DNA from: Prevotella sp.
GTDB taxonomy: Bacteria; Bacillota_I; Bacilli_A; ML615J-28; CAG-313
Length of the DNA: 64,000 bases
NCBI GenBank assembly: GCA_023665755.1
Contig: JAMPDF010000001.1
Location: forward strand, 139,537 to 203,536
Reading direction: 5' to 3'
Shown here: piece by piece, positions 51,967 to 61,008 of the stretch
Numbering within the stretch: the stretch's first letter is position 1
Layout: every line of letters starts with the position of its first letter
Made by a program: the position numbers and the translations under genes
Notes under the pieces: generated by a model
What the model saw: the letters and a program-made list of their open reading frames with translations, nothing else
Database searches by the model: none
What the model was told of the DNA's origin: nothing

Positions 51967-52054
51967 TCTTTTTTTCTTTCATATCAGGAATTCAGCCAGT
52001 AAAAGATAACCTAAAAAATAGATCTTTCTTTTCAATATGAAGTTTTCACCCATT

Positions 52055-52090
52055 TCATTTGGTTGAATTATTGCATATACTACATAGAAT
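52055..52090 (+). promoter_or_regulatory. Promoter region of the vWA gene with the shared CATATACTA block
   Basis: CATATACTA at 52074-52082 fits sigma-E (CATAnAnT) and sigma-K (CATAnnnTA) -10 patterns. TCATTTG (52055-52061) is a partial sigma-E -35 with 12-base spacing. An alternative sigma-A reading is TTGAAT (52063-52068), 16 bases, TAGAAT (52085-52090). GCATATACTAC is identical to the block before the 61-residue peptide. Confidence 0.4.
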
Positions 52091-52123
52091 CTTATTCAAA
52101 GATTCAGAAAGGAAGGAATAAAA

Positions 52124-53497
52124 ATGGGAGTTACAAACTCTAACAAAGAGATCAATGTTACTCAAATCAATTGTGGTGAAACGTTTAATGTGCGTCTTTC
52201 TTTAACCGCTGCACCAGATATCGTTAGTCATCCAACTGATATTGTGCTGATTCTTGATCGTTCTAGTAGTATGTCTGGCAGTCCACTTGCCAATTTAAAA
52301 AGTGGAGCCAAAAAATTTATTGATATCATCGATGAGGCAACCGATGGTACACAAGATGGACAAATTGGTAGCGGAAGCCGTATTGGTATTGTGAGTTTTG
52401 CGGATACAGCAACTCAAAATACTCAATTGATTACATCTGTTGCTACATTAAAAGCAGCAGTTGATTCATTAACTGCAAATGGTTCTACTAATCATGCAGA
52501 TGCATTCACAAAGGCGCTTCAACTATTTGATCCAGCCTCAACAAACGCTAAAGTAATGGTAATGTTCACTGATGGATTTACCACTGCAGGCGGAAATCCA
52601 AATACAGTAGCCACACTTGCTAAATCACAAGGTGTCATTATCTATTGCATTGGATTATCTGGTAATGGTGGAATTGATGTACAAGCTCTAAATGACTGGG
52701 CATCTGACCCCGATAGTGCCTATGTGGCCATCACTCCAGATGATGAAGAATTGGAAAACATATTCGAGGATTTAGCAAATAATATTACTAATCCAGGTGC
52801 AACTAATATTACTATTACTGATAAAATTGCCCCATGTTTTAAAGTAGTATCTGTTTCATCTCCAACCAAAGGAACCGCCTCTTTTATCGATGCTACTACA
52901 GTCGAATGGAAAATACCTGAACTCGGTACTACCCAAAGCGAAGGTGCTACATTTGATTTTACCGTACAACATGTAGGTACATGTGTAGGTAATGTCCCTG
53001 TAAATGAAAGTATTACTTATACTGATACAGAAAATAATGTAGTCAATTTTCCTTCGCCAACAGTTTTAGTTGAATGTGATAATGTAATTATGCCAGAAGA
53101 TTGTCCAATTCCAGTAGATGTAACCATTGAAGGATGTCAAGATGCTATTGAAATTGATGCTGGAGCTATTGAAATGCAATCGCTTGGACGAATTCTTCAG
53201 TTAGATGTGACACTAAAAAACATTTGTCCTAATCGACGTGTTGCATTAGCAGTCATTTTAAATGAATTAGATGACTTTGATTTAGAATACAAACGAGGCA
53301 TGAAAATTATGACTATACCTGCCCACACTGCTCAATCTTGTCAAGATATTATCGTAAAATGCGTCAAATTCGTACTTCCAGAAGATATTGATGCAGTATC
53401 ATCCACCAATGCACTTTGCAATCAAAGGCGTTTTAAAGCCCGTTTCATCACTCACTATATTGATAATGATTTTGATTGTTGCGATATTGTATTATAA
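52124..53497 (+). CDS. Signal-less von Willebrand A protein with Cys-rich C-terminus
   Basis: A 457-residue protein. The vWA domain (about 38-225) has a complete metal-ion-dependent adhesion site: DRSSS (Asp45, Ser47, Ser49), a Thr in GSTNHADA and FTDGF. A DUF11-like beta domain follows (about 228-325). The C-terminal domain (about 326-457) has roughly nine cysteines, ending FDCCDIVL. There is no signal peptide, lipobox or membrane anchor, so it stays inside the cell that makes it. Mother-cell-made spore surface proteins also lack signal peptides, and the promoter block suggests such a role (inference). AAGGAAGG precedes the ATG; it is monocistronic. Confidence 0.85.
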   Translation: MGVTNSNKEINVTQINCGETFNVRLSLTAAPDIVSHPTDIVLILDRSSSMSGSPLANLKSGAKKFIDIIDEATDGTQDGQIGSGSRIGIVSFADTATQNTQLITSVATLKAAVDSLTANGSTNHADAFTKALQLFDPASTNAKVMVMFTDGFTTAGGNPNTVATLAKSQGVIIYCIGLSGNGGIDVQALNDWASDPDSAYVAITPDDEELENIFEDLANNITNPGATNITITDKIAPCFKVVSVSSPTKGTASFIDATTVEWKIPELGTTQSEGATFDFTVQHVGTCVGNVPVNESITYTDTENNVVNFPSPTVLVECDNVIMPEDCPIPVDVTIEGCQDAIEIDAGAIEMQSLGRILQLDVTLKNICPNRRVALAVILNELDDFDLEYKRGMKIMTIPAHTAQSCQDIIVKCVKFVLPEDIDAVSSTNALCNQRRFKARFITHYIDNDFDCCDIVL

Positions 53498-53597
53498 GCT
53501 TTTAGAGTAACTCATGAAGAGGTATCCCTAAATTATCATATTACTCTCTTTTGTATCACTCTAGAGATATCTCTGATTTATTCTTTTCTTAATATGT

Positions 53598-53630
53598 GTA
53601 AAAACCTACTTTTGAAAAAGTAGGCTTTTA
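53598..53630. terminator. Bidirectional terminator after the vWA gene
   Basis: CCTACTTT pairs with AAAGTAGG (53605-53612 with 53617-53624), A/T tails on both sides; serves also the convergent exporter gene. Confidence 0.8.
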
Positions 53631-53642
53631 CATTTCTATTTT

Positions 53643-55412
53643 TTATCTCGAAGCATTCATATTTTCATATTGTAATTTATACAAATTATAGTAATGTCCC
53701 TTTAAAGCAAGCAATTCTTTATGACTACCTTCTTCTTTTATCCTACCTTTTTGAATGACAATGATTTTATCACAGTGCTGAATCGTAGATAAACGATGAG
53801 CAACTATGAGCATCGTACCAATATTCATCATTTTTTTCAGGGAATCCTGAATTAATCCCTCTGTTTCTGTATCGATATTAGAGGTAGCCTCATCTAATAT
53901 CATCACACTAGGTTTATGACTCACTACTCGCGCAAAAGAAATCAATTGTCTTTCTCCAGAAGAAAAGTTTTTTCCCCTTTCTAATACCATTTCATCAAAA
54001 CCATTTGGTAATTTTTCAATCACATGATGAGCATTGACAAATCGACAAGCTTCTTCAATCTCTGATGTCGTAATTGCATCATCTCTTAATGCAATATTTG
54101 AACGTATTGTACCGGAAAACAAAAAGACATCCTGAAGCATTTGCCCAATATGCTTGCGCAATGAGGCAATTTTATAGGTTTTTATATCCCTACCATCAAT
54201 TAAAATCTCACCTTTTTGAATATCATAATTTCGTACAATTAGAGATAAAATGGTTGTTTTACCACTACCTGTAGAACCGACAAAAGCCACAGATTCACCA
54301 GGATTGACCTTGAAAGAGACATCTTTCAATATCCATTCTTCACCCACATAGGCAAACCATACATGCTTAAATTCAATTTCACCTTTTAATGTTTCTATTT
54401 CAATGGCATCTTCATCATCAATAATATCGGGTATTGTTCGCAATACTTCATCTAATCTCTCTGCTGCAGCCATTGCTGACTCCAATACGTTAAACTGTTC
54501 TGCAAGCTGTTGAATAGGCGTATATAATTGTTCCACATAAGCATAAAAAGTAACAATCAAACCTGATTTAATTACAAATTCGCTATCTATAATTTTGTGT
54601 CCCGCAATATAAAATAAGAGTACAACCGTCATCACATAAATTGCATAAATAAATGGTCTAAATAAACCAAATAATAAAATTTGCTTAGAATAATTGCTTT
54701 TTAAATTTTGATTGACCTTAGAAAAACTTTGGCATTGTTTTTCCTCTTGATTGAAAATTTGCGTCAATTTGATACCTGAAATATTTTCAGATAAACTTGC
54801 ATTTACGTTAGAAATGCCCTTTCTTACTTTTCGATAAATCTTTCGTGCCAATTTTCGAAATACAATTGTCATAACAACAATCAAAGGCATTGTCATTAGT
54901 ACCCAACATGTGATTTCAACATCGACAATAAACATTGCAATAACCACACCAATAATTGTCAGAACATTTTTAATCAAATTGACAATGGTAGATGTATACA
55001 TATTGTTTAACGCATCTGTGTCACTTGTCAATCGTGTAACCAATTTGCCAACCGGTGTTTTATTTAGTTGATCAATAGATAATTTTTCCAAAGATTGAAA
55101 AACATCTTCTCTCATTTTATAAATAATTCTATCCCCCGTTTTGGCCAAAATGAGTGATTGTACGTATTCAATGATGCAAAAAGTAGCAATAATGCAGACA
55201 TATAGAATAATAATGATAATCATTTTGTGGATATCAATTATCTTCTCAGAAAGAATCGTTGTAGCCTTTCCCAATAAAATTGGAGAAATTAAATTTAATC
55301 CAACTCCTACTATCATCATACAAAAAGCAATCGTAAAATAGCGAATCTCACCTTTCGTGTAACGCAATATCAATTGCGTAGCATTGGAATGGTTCTTTTT
55401 CAAATGTTTCAT
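53643..55412 (-). CDS. Heterodimeric ABC exporter subunit (YheH/BmrD-like)
   Basis: A 589-residue half-transporter: six membrane helices, then an ATPase domain with Walker A GSTGSGKTT, Walker B MILDEATSNIDTETE with the catalytic Glu, and an unusual signature FSSGERQLISFAR. It pairs with the product of the preceding gene, overlapping it by ATGA. The LDEATSNID form is that of the consensus-site subunit of exporters such as BmrCD and TM287/288. It probably exports drugs or amphiphiles, but the substrate cannot be told. Confidence 0.92.
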   Translation of the reverse strand: MKHLKKNHSNATQLILRYTKGEIRYFTIAFCMMIVGVGLNLISPILLGKATTILSEKIIDIHKMIIIIILYVCIIATFCIIEYVQSLILAKTGDRIIYKMREDVFQSLEKLSIDQLNKTPVGKLVTRLTSDTDALNNMYTSTIVNLIKNVLTIIGVVIAMFIVDVEITCWVLMTMPLIVVMTIVFRKLARKIYRKVRKGISNVNASLSENISGIKLTQIFNQEEKQCQSFSKVNQNLKSNYSKQILLFGLFRPFIYAIYVMTVVLLFYIAGHKIIDSEFVIKSGLIVTFYAYVEQLYTPIQQLAEQFNVLESAMAAAERLDEVLRTIPDIIDDEDAIEIETLKGEIEFKHVWFAYVGEEWILKDVSFKVNPGESVAFVGSTGSGKTTILSLIVRNYDIQKGEILIDGRDIKTYKIASLRKHIGQMLQDVFLFSGTIRSNIALRDDAITTSEIEEACRFVNAHHVIEKLPNGFDEMVLERGKNFSSGERQLISFARVVSHKPSVMILDEATSNIDTETEGLIQDSLKKMMNIGTMLIVAHRLSTIQHCDKIIVIQKGRIKEEGSHKELLALKGHYYNLYKLQYENMNASR

Positions 55413-57175
55413 TCTTGATCACCTTCTTCCAATTTTTGTAATTCAACAATATCTCTATACATTGGCGTACTACGATAAAGTTCATCATGAGTTCCATAGG
55501 CAACTACTTGACCTTCATCCAGCAAAAGAATTTTATCAAGATGTTGAATTGTAGATACTCGATGTGCAATAAGAATAATCGTTTTATCCACAAATTCAGT
55601 TTTTAATGTTTTCAATATTCCTGCTTCTGTCTTGGTATCTACTGCTGATACAGCATCATCTAATATCAAAATATTGGCAGTTTTTGCCATTGCGCGAGCC
55701 ATCGAAATTCGTTGTTTTTGTCCACCTGATAACGTTACACCTCTTTCTCCAATTATTGTATCGTATCCATCCTTGAACTCACGAATATTATCATCCACAT
55801 GTGCCAACTGTGCAAAATGTGCAAAATGTGCCGCCTCTTCTTTGCTCATATATTTTCTACTAAAAGCAATGTTTTCTAATACGGATTGATTGAACAGAAA
55901 ATTATCTTGTGGAACATATGCAATTGAATCTCTTACCTTTTGAATAGGTAGTTGCATAATATCCCTACCACCAATTGTAATCATACTAGGTTCAACATTG
56001 TACATACGAACAAGTAAATCTGCTATAGTTGTTTTGCCACAGCCTGTTTTTCCAATTATGCCGACTTTTTCACCTTTTTGAATCACAAAGCTAACCTCTT
56101 TTAATACTGGTTGTTCTACGCCTGGATACGTAAAAGTCAAATTTTGAAAAGCAATGTCACCTTCTACTTGTGCATCCCACACCACATCCGCGTCATCAGT
56201 TACTGTTACAGGATAATTTAACAGTTCATTGATCCTTCTTAGACTTGTTCTACCTTGAGCAATGATATTGATCAAATTAGCAAGCGCAAGAGCAGGCCAA
56301 GTTAATGAGCCAAAATACGAAATAAAAACAACTAAATCTCCAGATGTGAAGGGATGTTCAGTTCCTGCAGTGGACTGAATCAAATATGTACCATATCCAA
56401 TGACAATTACAATAATAATGTTGATAAGTGCCGCAAACATAACATTCATCACTAAAATAAGTTTAGTAAAAGCAATATTATGTTTTGAATACTCACGATT
56501 TAACTTGGCAAACTCTAAATATTCTAATTGTTCCTTGACAAATGCTTTAATAACTGCGATACCCGAGAAATTTTCTTGTGCAAATTCAGAAAGTCTTTCA
56601 TAACTTTTCTGTCTTCGTTCAAATTTGCGATCAATCATCTTTCCCAAAATACCACCACATAGTCCTATAATCAATAGAGGAACCGATGCTACTATCGTCA
56701 TCAGAGCATTTAAGCGAATCATTTTGTAAATGGCCAATCCACCTAAAAAAAGGGCATCAATAGCCATAATTACGCCATCCGTAAAACAATTTTTAATGGC
56801 CATGATATCATTAGTATAAAGTGCCATCTGTGCACCTGTTTTATGTTGCTGAAAATATTCTTGTGCAAGTGACTCCATATGCAAAAACATTTTTTTGCGC
56901 AAGTCCGTTTCCACATTTACCCCCATATTCAATACAGTAATTCGCCATGCAAAACGACCAACAAACATCCCCAATGCAATAAAAGTCATATCAAGTACAA
57001 TTTTCATCAATAAGTCATTTGTTAATGTTTTATCTTTAATTAGATCAATTAAGTATCCATAATTTTCAGGTATAAGCAATTGGATGTAATCGACAAAAAT
57101 TAATGCTATGATACCAATCAGTAATAGATGAAAATATTTAAAATAATAATGTGTTACATTTTTTCCAAATACCAT
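55409..57175 (-). CDS. Heterodimeric ABC exporter subunit (YheI/BmrC-like)
   Basis: A 588-residue half-transporter with six membrane helices and an ATPase domain: Walker A GKTGCGKTT, canonical signature LSGGQKQRISMAR, Walker B ILILDDAVSAVD. The catalytic Glu after Walker B is Asp, which marks the degenerate nucleotide site typical of heterodimeric exporters. The gene comes first in the pair, with AAGGAGGG before its ATG and an extended -10 promoter. Confidence 0.92.
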   Translation of the reverse strand: MVFGKNVTHYYFKYFHLLLIGIIALIFVDYIQLLIPENYGYLIDLIKDKTLTNDLLMKIVLDMTFIALGMFVGRFAWRITVLNMGVNVETDLRKKMFLHMESLAQEYFQQHKTGAQMALYTNDIMAIKNCFTDGVIMAIDALFLGGLAIYKMIRLNALMTIVASVPLLIIGLCGGILGKMIDRKFERRQKSYERLSEFAQENFSGIAVIKAFVKEQLEYLEFAKLNREYSKHNIAFTKLILVMNVMFAALINIIIVIVIGYGTYLIQSTAGTEHPFTSGDLVVFISYFGSLTWPALALANLINIIAQGRTSLRRINELLNYPVTVTDDADVVWDAQVEGDIAFQNLTFTYPGVEQPVLKEVSFVIQKGEKVGIIGKTGCGKTTIADLLVRMYNVEPSMITIGGRDIMQLPIQKVRDSIAYVPQDNFLFNQSVLENIAFSRKYMSKEEAAHFAHFAQLAHVDDNIREFKDGYDTIIGERGVTLSGGQKQRISMARAMAKTANILILDDAVSAVDTKTEAGILKTLKTEFVDKTIILIAHRVSTIQHLDKILLLDEGQVVAYGTHDELYRSTPMYRDIVELQKLEEGDQE

Positions 57176-57212
57176 CCTATCCCTCCTTTAAATGCTACCA
57201 CTAAATGTATTT

Positions 57213-57221
57213 ATTATATCA
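57213..57221 (-). promoter_or_regulatory. Extended -10 promoter for the ABC exporter pair
   Basis: Minus-strand TATAAT (57213-57218) preceded by TGA (57219-57221); weak -35. Confidence 0.55.
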
Positions 57222-57384
57222 AATTCGCTTCATTTTTACTAAAATTAGGCTCAATAATTTTAAATATGCTTGTTTTCTACTTTTTTTAAAAAAATAGTGT
57301 ATAATATAAGAAAAAGAATTTTCCTATCTATTCTAATTTGCATAGAATCGATTATACTATACATGAAAAAGGAGTGAATCTATT

Positions 57385-58347
57385 ATGAGTGAATTTATAG
57401 CAAAATATGCTACGAGGAAGGTAAATATTTTGTTTGAAAGTGGCATTATTAACGAAACATGGGCATGCTTGGACCCAATGAGACGTTATATTGTCATAAG
57501 TGATGCCCATATTGTTAAAAAATACAACTCCATTTTAAGCAAGATTCCCAATTTGATCACCATTTTATCACTAAAACCAGGTGAACCTGCCAAGTCTCTT
57601 CACGTTTTTGAAAAAATTGTTGAAGCTATGTTGAAAATGAAGATTCAAAGAAATGATGTACTCATTGCTTTTGGTGGTGGAGTTATTGGTGATATTACGA
57701 GCTATATTGCTTGTAATTATTTACACGGTATGGATTATATTCAAATTCCCACTACTCTAGTTGCTCAAGTTGATGCTTCTATTGGTGGTAAAACATGTAT
57801 TAATTTTAATGGAAAAAATAAAGTTGGCTGTATTTATCACCCGATTCAGACGATTATTGATCCACTTCTCCTGAAAACTCTGCCACAAATAGAAATGAAT
57901 TGTGGCATTGCAACTATTATAAAATATGGTTTTCTAAAAGATTCTACGATTATTGATGATTTAAAGTATGCCTCTTTGCCTTTTCAAAAAGAATTATTGA
58001 ATAGTCTCATGGAAAGAGTTATCAAAATAAAATTGGCTATTACACAGAAAGATGAATTTTTTACTGGAATGCAATCTATTTTCAATTTTGGAGAAACCAT
58101 TGGTCATTATATTGAAGAAGAAACCCATTTTAAAGTCCCCTATGGCAAAGCCCTTGCTATTGGCATGTATTATGAATTAGAAAATCATCCACTACAAAAT
58201 GAATTACTTCCTCTTTTGGAAAAATATCAACTTCATACTGATATCAATAAATATAAAGGAATGATACAAGAATCTAAGAATGCCAATTTTATTTTACCAG
58301 ATATTGAACTTCATAAAATTGGGCAAGTCAAGTGGATACAAAAATAA
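57385..58347 (+). CDS. 3-dehydroquinate synthase-like protein lacking metal ligands
   Basis: A 320-residue AroB-family (sugar phosphate cyclase) homologue, shorter than usual. The NAD-binding motif FGGGVIGD (96-103), IPTTLVAQVDASIGGKT (121-137) and NFGxTxGHxIE (234-244) are clear. However, the three zinc ligands of the family are changed: the Glu of LAEVIKYG is Thr177 (IATIIKYG), the first His of NLGHTFGH is Glu237 (NFGETIGH) and the His of LHGEAVA is Tyr253 (PYGKALA). His241 is kept. No other shikimate gene is near. It may be a pseudoenzyme or catalyse a different, metal-independent reaction. AAGGAG precedes the ATG. Confidence 0.85.
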   Translation: MSEFIAKYATRKVNILFESGIINETWACLDPMRRYIVISDAHIVKKYNSILSKIPNLITILSLKPGEPAKSLHVFEKIVEAMLKMKIQRNDVLIAFGGGVIGDITSYIACNYLHGMDYIQIPTTLVAQVDASIGGKTCINFNGKNKVGCIYHPIQTIIDPLLLKTLPQIEMNCGIATIIKYGFLKDSTIIDDLKYASLPFQKELLNSLMERVIKIKLAITQKDEFFTGMQSIFNFGETIGHYIEEETHFKVPYGKALAIGMYYELENHPLQNELLPLLEKYQLHTDINKYKGMIQESKNANFILPDIELHKIGQVKWIQK

Positions 58348-58367
58348 GATATACCTACTTTTAACAT

Positions 58368-58402
58368 AAAACAGTAGAATAGTTAAGCTATTCTACTGTT
58401 TT
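58368..58402. terminator. Bidirectional terminator
   Basis: Perfect 15-bp stem (58368-58382 with 58388-58402), 5-base loop, T/A tails, between the convergent AroB-like and thioredoxin-like genes. Confidence 0.9.
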
Positions 58403-58721
58403 TTTCACTAAAATGAAGATGCATTTCCTTCATTAATCGATTACTATTTTTAACACCATAAAAAGTATCCAATAATCGTTTATTTTGAAAAATAAGTATT
58501 TTGGGATAAACTTGATTGGTATGTGCATATCGCTCTTCAAACATAGCCTTTTCCATCATTCCAACTACTATTTGTGAACTTATTTTTTTTTGCAACTGCT
58601 TCAATACCCCATAAAACAAACCATCCACTACTGTGTCTTCTGCATATACCCCCAAAATTACCATAGCATTTTCTGCTAAACATTTATCAAAATGATGCCA
58701 ATCTAACTGATATACATACAT
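58383..58721 (-). CDS. Thioredoxin-like protein without CxxC
   Basis: A 112-residue protein with the strand-helix pattern of thioredoxin: VILGVYAEDTVVDG (21-34) where WCGPC should be, a long helix, then YPKILIFQNKRLLDTFYGV (72-90) with the cis-Pro (Pro73) and final strands. There is no CxxC, so it cannot do normal thiol redox chemistry. It could be a binding adaptor. Start has GGGGGG shortly upstream. Fold assignment is by pattern only. Confidence 0.62.
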   Translation of the reverse strand: MYVYQLDWHHFDKCLAENAMVILGVYAEDTVVDGLFYGVLKQLQKKISSQIVVGMMEKAMFEERYAHTNQVYPKILIFQNKRLLDTFYGVKNSNRLMKEMHLHFSEKNSRIA

Positions 58722-58758
58722 AAAATCCCCCCTTGTCTTAAATTATACCCCCATTTAG

Positions 58759-58787
58759 TTGCAAATTCTGTTATTTTTTGTTATAAT
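58759..58787 (+). promoter_or_regulatory. Sigma-A promoter for tmcAL-mrp
   Basis: TTGCAA (58759-58764), 17-base spacer, TATAAT (58782-58787). Confidence 0.85.
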
Positions 58788-58808
58788 AATTAAGATAAGG
58801 AGAATGAT

Positions 58809-59963
58809 ATGAAAGTTTTTGGAATTATACTTGAGGCTAACCCTTTTCATAATGGGCATAATTATCTAATTGAGCATATTCGCCATACCTTTCAGCCCGA
58901 CGTTTTGATTGCGGTTACATCCACATCTTTTACTATGCGTGGTGAAATATCTTTGTTGAATAAGTTTGAAAAAACAAAAATACTTCTGCATCATCAAGTT
59001 GACTTAGTTGTTGAGCTCCCTATTTTCAAGTCGCTACAAAGTGCCAATAGTTTTGCAGAAAATGCCATTTGTATTTTAGCTCAACTTGGCGTTACGGATA
59101 TTGCTTTTGGCAGTGAAAGTAACAACTGTCTTTTATATGATAAGGCTTTATCTTTATTACTTGATTTTGAAAAAAGCAATTACTTTTTAGATCAAAGTAT
59201 GAGTCTTAAACAACATTTTACTGCCTATCTAAACCATTGCCATATTTCAGAATCAGAAATAGCGACTATCAATTCACCTAATTTTACGCTTGGCTTGCAG
59301 TACATTTATGCCATTCACAAACACCAATTTCATATTCAATATCACCCTATTTTGCGCATAGGAAATCAATATCATGACAAAGCAATTACCTCTTCTTATG
59401 CAAGTGCAACGGCAATCCGTGAACTTTTATATAATAAGGAAGATGTTTCGTCTTATATACCGCCTGATGTATCTATCCAATTTGACTTATTACAAGCTGA
59501 AAAATATTTATTCGCATTAATTGAAAAAACTTGTTGGATGGATAATCTAGATTCTTTATCCCTTCTTGAATCAAACGAAGGTATCCTTATGTATGTCAAA
59601 AAACAACTGAACTCCTTTTCTATCAATTCTTACCAAGATTTACTTCAAAGGCTCAAAAATAAAAAGTATACTCTTAGTAGAATGCGCAGAGCACTTCTGC
59701 ACATACTATTACAAACCCCAAAAAGAATTGACAATGAAGAACCCTATCTTCGCATTTTAGGCCTTAATTCCTATGCAAAAGAGTATATTCGAAAGTTGCC
59801 TAAGCAAACAAAGAATTATCTGTTTTCAAGCCCCAAGGAGATGAAACAATCAAATATTCAGCTACTCCTTGAATTAAAAGCAACTAGATTATATGGTATT
59901 CTAACTGAACAACCAAATTTATATATAAATGAGTTCAAATTACCCATTAGAAAGGAAACATAA
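58809..59963 (+). CDS. tmcAL: tRNA-Met cytidine acetate ligase TmcAL
   Basis: A 384-residue YlbM/TmcAL protein that uses ATP and acetate to make N4-acetylcytidine at the wobble base of elongator tRNA-Met. Nucleotidyltransferase motifs: EANPFHNGHNYLIEHI near the start, MRGEISLLNKFEKTK (about 43-57), VDLVVELP and FGSES. The C-terminal helical half has the usual length. AAGGAG stands before the ATG. It overlaps the mrp start by one base (TAATG). Confidence 0.93.
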   Translation: MKVFGIILEANPFHNGHNYLIEHIRHTFQPDVLIAVTSTSFTMRGEISLLNKFEKTKILLHHQVDLVVELPIFKSLQSANSFAENAICILAQLGVTDIAFGSESNNCLLYDKALSLLLDFEKSNYFLDQSMSLKQHFTAYLNHCHISESEIATINSPNFTLGLQYIYAIHKHQFHIQYHPILRIGNQYHDKAITSSYASATAIRELLYNKEDVSSYIPPDVSIQFDLLQAEKYLFALIEKTCWMDNLDSLSLLESNEGILMYVKKQLNSFSINSYQDLLQRLKNKKYTLSRMRRALLHILLQTPKRIDNEEPYLRILGLNSYAKEYIRKLPKQTKNYLFSSPKEMKQSNIQLLLELKATRLYGILTEQPNLYINEFKLPIRKET

Positions 59964-60973
59964 TGAATTTAACAGAATTAAAAAAACAATTGGGAGAATT
60001 AATTGATCCCTCTAACCAAATGACTATTGGTGAAACCGAATCCATTAAGCACATCAGTTATGATGAAGAAAAAGATATGGTTATTTTGACCATTGCCATG
60101 GGCAGACTTGGTGGTGAAAACGAAAAAAAATTTAGACGCGATATTGCAAGAATTGTTAAAATAGATTGTGAGTACAAAGGGTTGCAACTTCAATTAGAAG
60201 AATCCAAAATTTTTGGCAGTATCACACAAAAACCAATTCATTTTATAGGTATTATTAGTGGAAAAGGTGGTGTGGGCAAAAGTAGTGTTGCCGCCAATAT
60301 CGCTTATCGCATGTCAAAACGAGGCATAAAAGTGGGTGTAATAGATGCTGATGTATATGGATCAAGCTTACCTACTATCTTTGAGATTCCCCATCAAAAT
60401 CCGAAGTTTGATGAAAACAAAAAAATATTGCCCATTGAAAAAGATGGTATTGAAATGATATCTACTGAATTTTTTACCAATCCTGGACAACCTGTTTTAT
60501 GGCGAGGCGGTATGTTAAATAGTATGATTTCTCATTTCTTCTATGATGTCAAATGGCATGATGATACCCAATATGTCATAGTAGATTTCCCACCTGGTAC
60601 TGGAGATATTACGCTTGATATCAAATCCATTATTCCTCAAGGAAGAATGATTGTTGTGACTACACCTCATCCTTCTGCAAGCCATGTGGCCATCAAGGCA
60701 GGGCATGCATCTAAAACATTAGGACATGATATTTTGGGTGTTATTGAAAACATGTCTTATTTTATTAACCCTATAAATCAACAGCAGGAAAAAATCTTTG
60801 GTGAAGGTGGTGGCTTAATGGTAGCTAAAGGGCTTGAAGCAGAACTTATCGCACAAATTCCTTTAGGACAGCCACTTCATCATCAAGATTTATTTGAAAT
60901 TGATGAAATCAATGGAAAAATATATGACGAAATCGTTGATTTTATTGTATTTAAATCAGAAAATCAATTATAA
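59963..60973 (+). CDS. mrp: Mrp/NBP35-family P-loop ATPase
   Basis: A 336-residue ATPase linked to iron-sulfur cluster delivery. A short MIP18/DUF59-like domain (about 1-80) precedes the deviant Walker A SGKGGVGKSS (99-108), DADVYGSSLP and DFPPGTGDITL. The usual CxxC that binds a bridging cluster is missing: the segment reads NMSYFINPINQQQEKIFGEG. It may thus act as a regulator (SalA-type) rather than a cluster carrier; this is inference. It is co-transcribed with tmcAL. Confidence 0.92.
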   Translation: MNLTELKKQLGELIDPSNQMTIGETESIKHISYDEEKDMVILTIAMGRLGGENEKKFRRDIARIVKIDCEYKGLQLQLEESKIFGSITQKPIHFIGIISGKGGVGKSSVAANIAYRMSKRGIKVGVIDADVYGSSLPTIFEIPHQNPKFDENKKILPIEKDGIEMISTEFFTNPGQPVLWRGGMLNSMISHFFYDVKWHDDTQYVIVDFPPGTGDITLDIKSIIPQGRMIVVTTPHPSASHVAIKAGHASKTLGHDILGVIENMSYFINPINQQQEKIFGEGGGLMVAKGLEAELIAQIPLGQPLHHQDLFEIDEINGKIYDEIVDFIVFKSENQL

Positions 60974-60977
60974 AATG

Positions 60978-61005
60978 AAAAAGGCAAACTGAGGTTTGCC
61001 TTTTT
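60978..61005. terminator. Bidirectional terminator
   Basis: Perfect 12-bp stem (60978-60989 with 60994-61005), 4-base loop, between mrp and the convergent DUF1292 gene. Confidence 0.9.
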
Positions 61006-61008
61006 CTA

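Noticed and set aside
53643..57175. Toxin or lantibiotic exporter linked to the vWA protein
   Set aside because: The exporter genes are convergent to the vWA gene across a bidirectional terminator, have their own promoter, and lack a peptidase domain.
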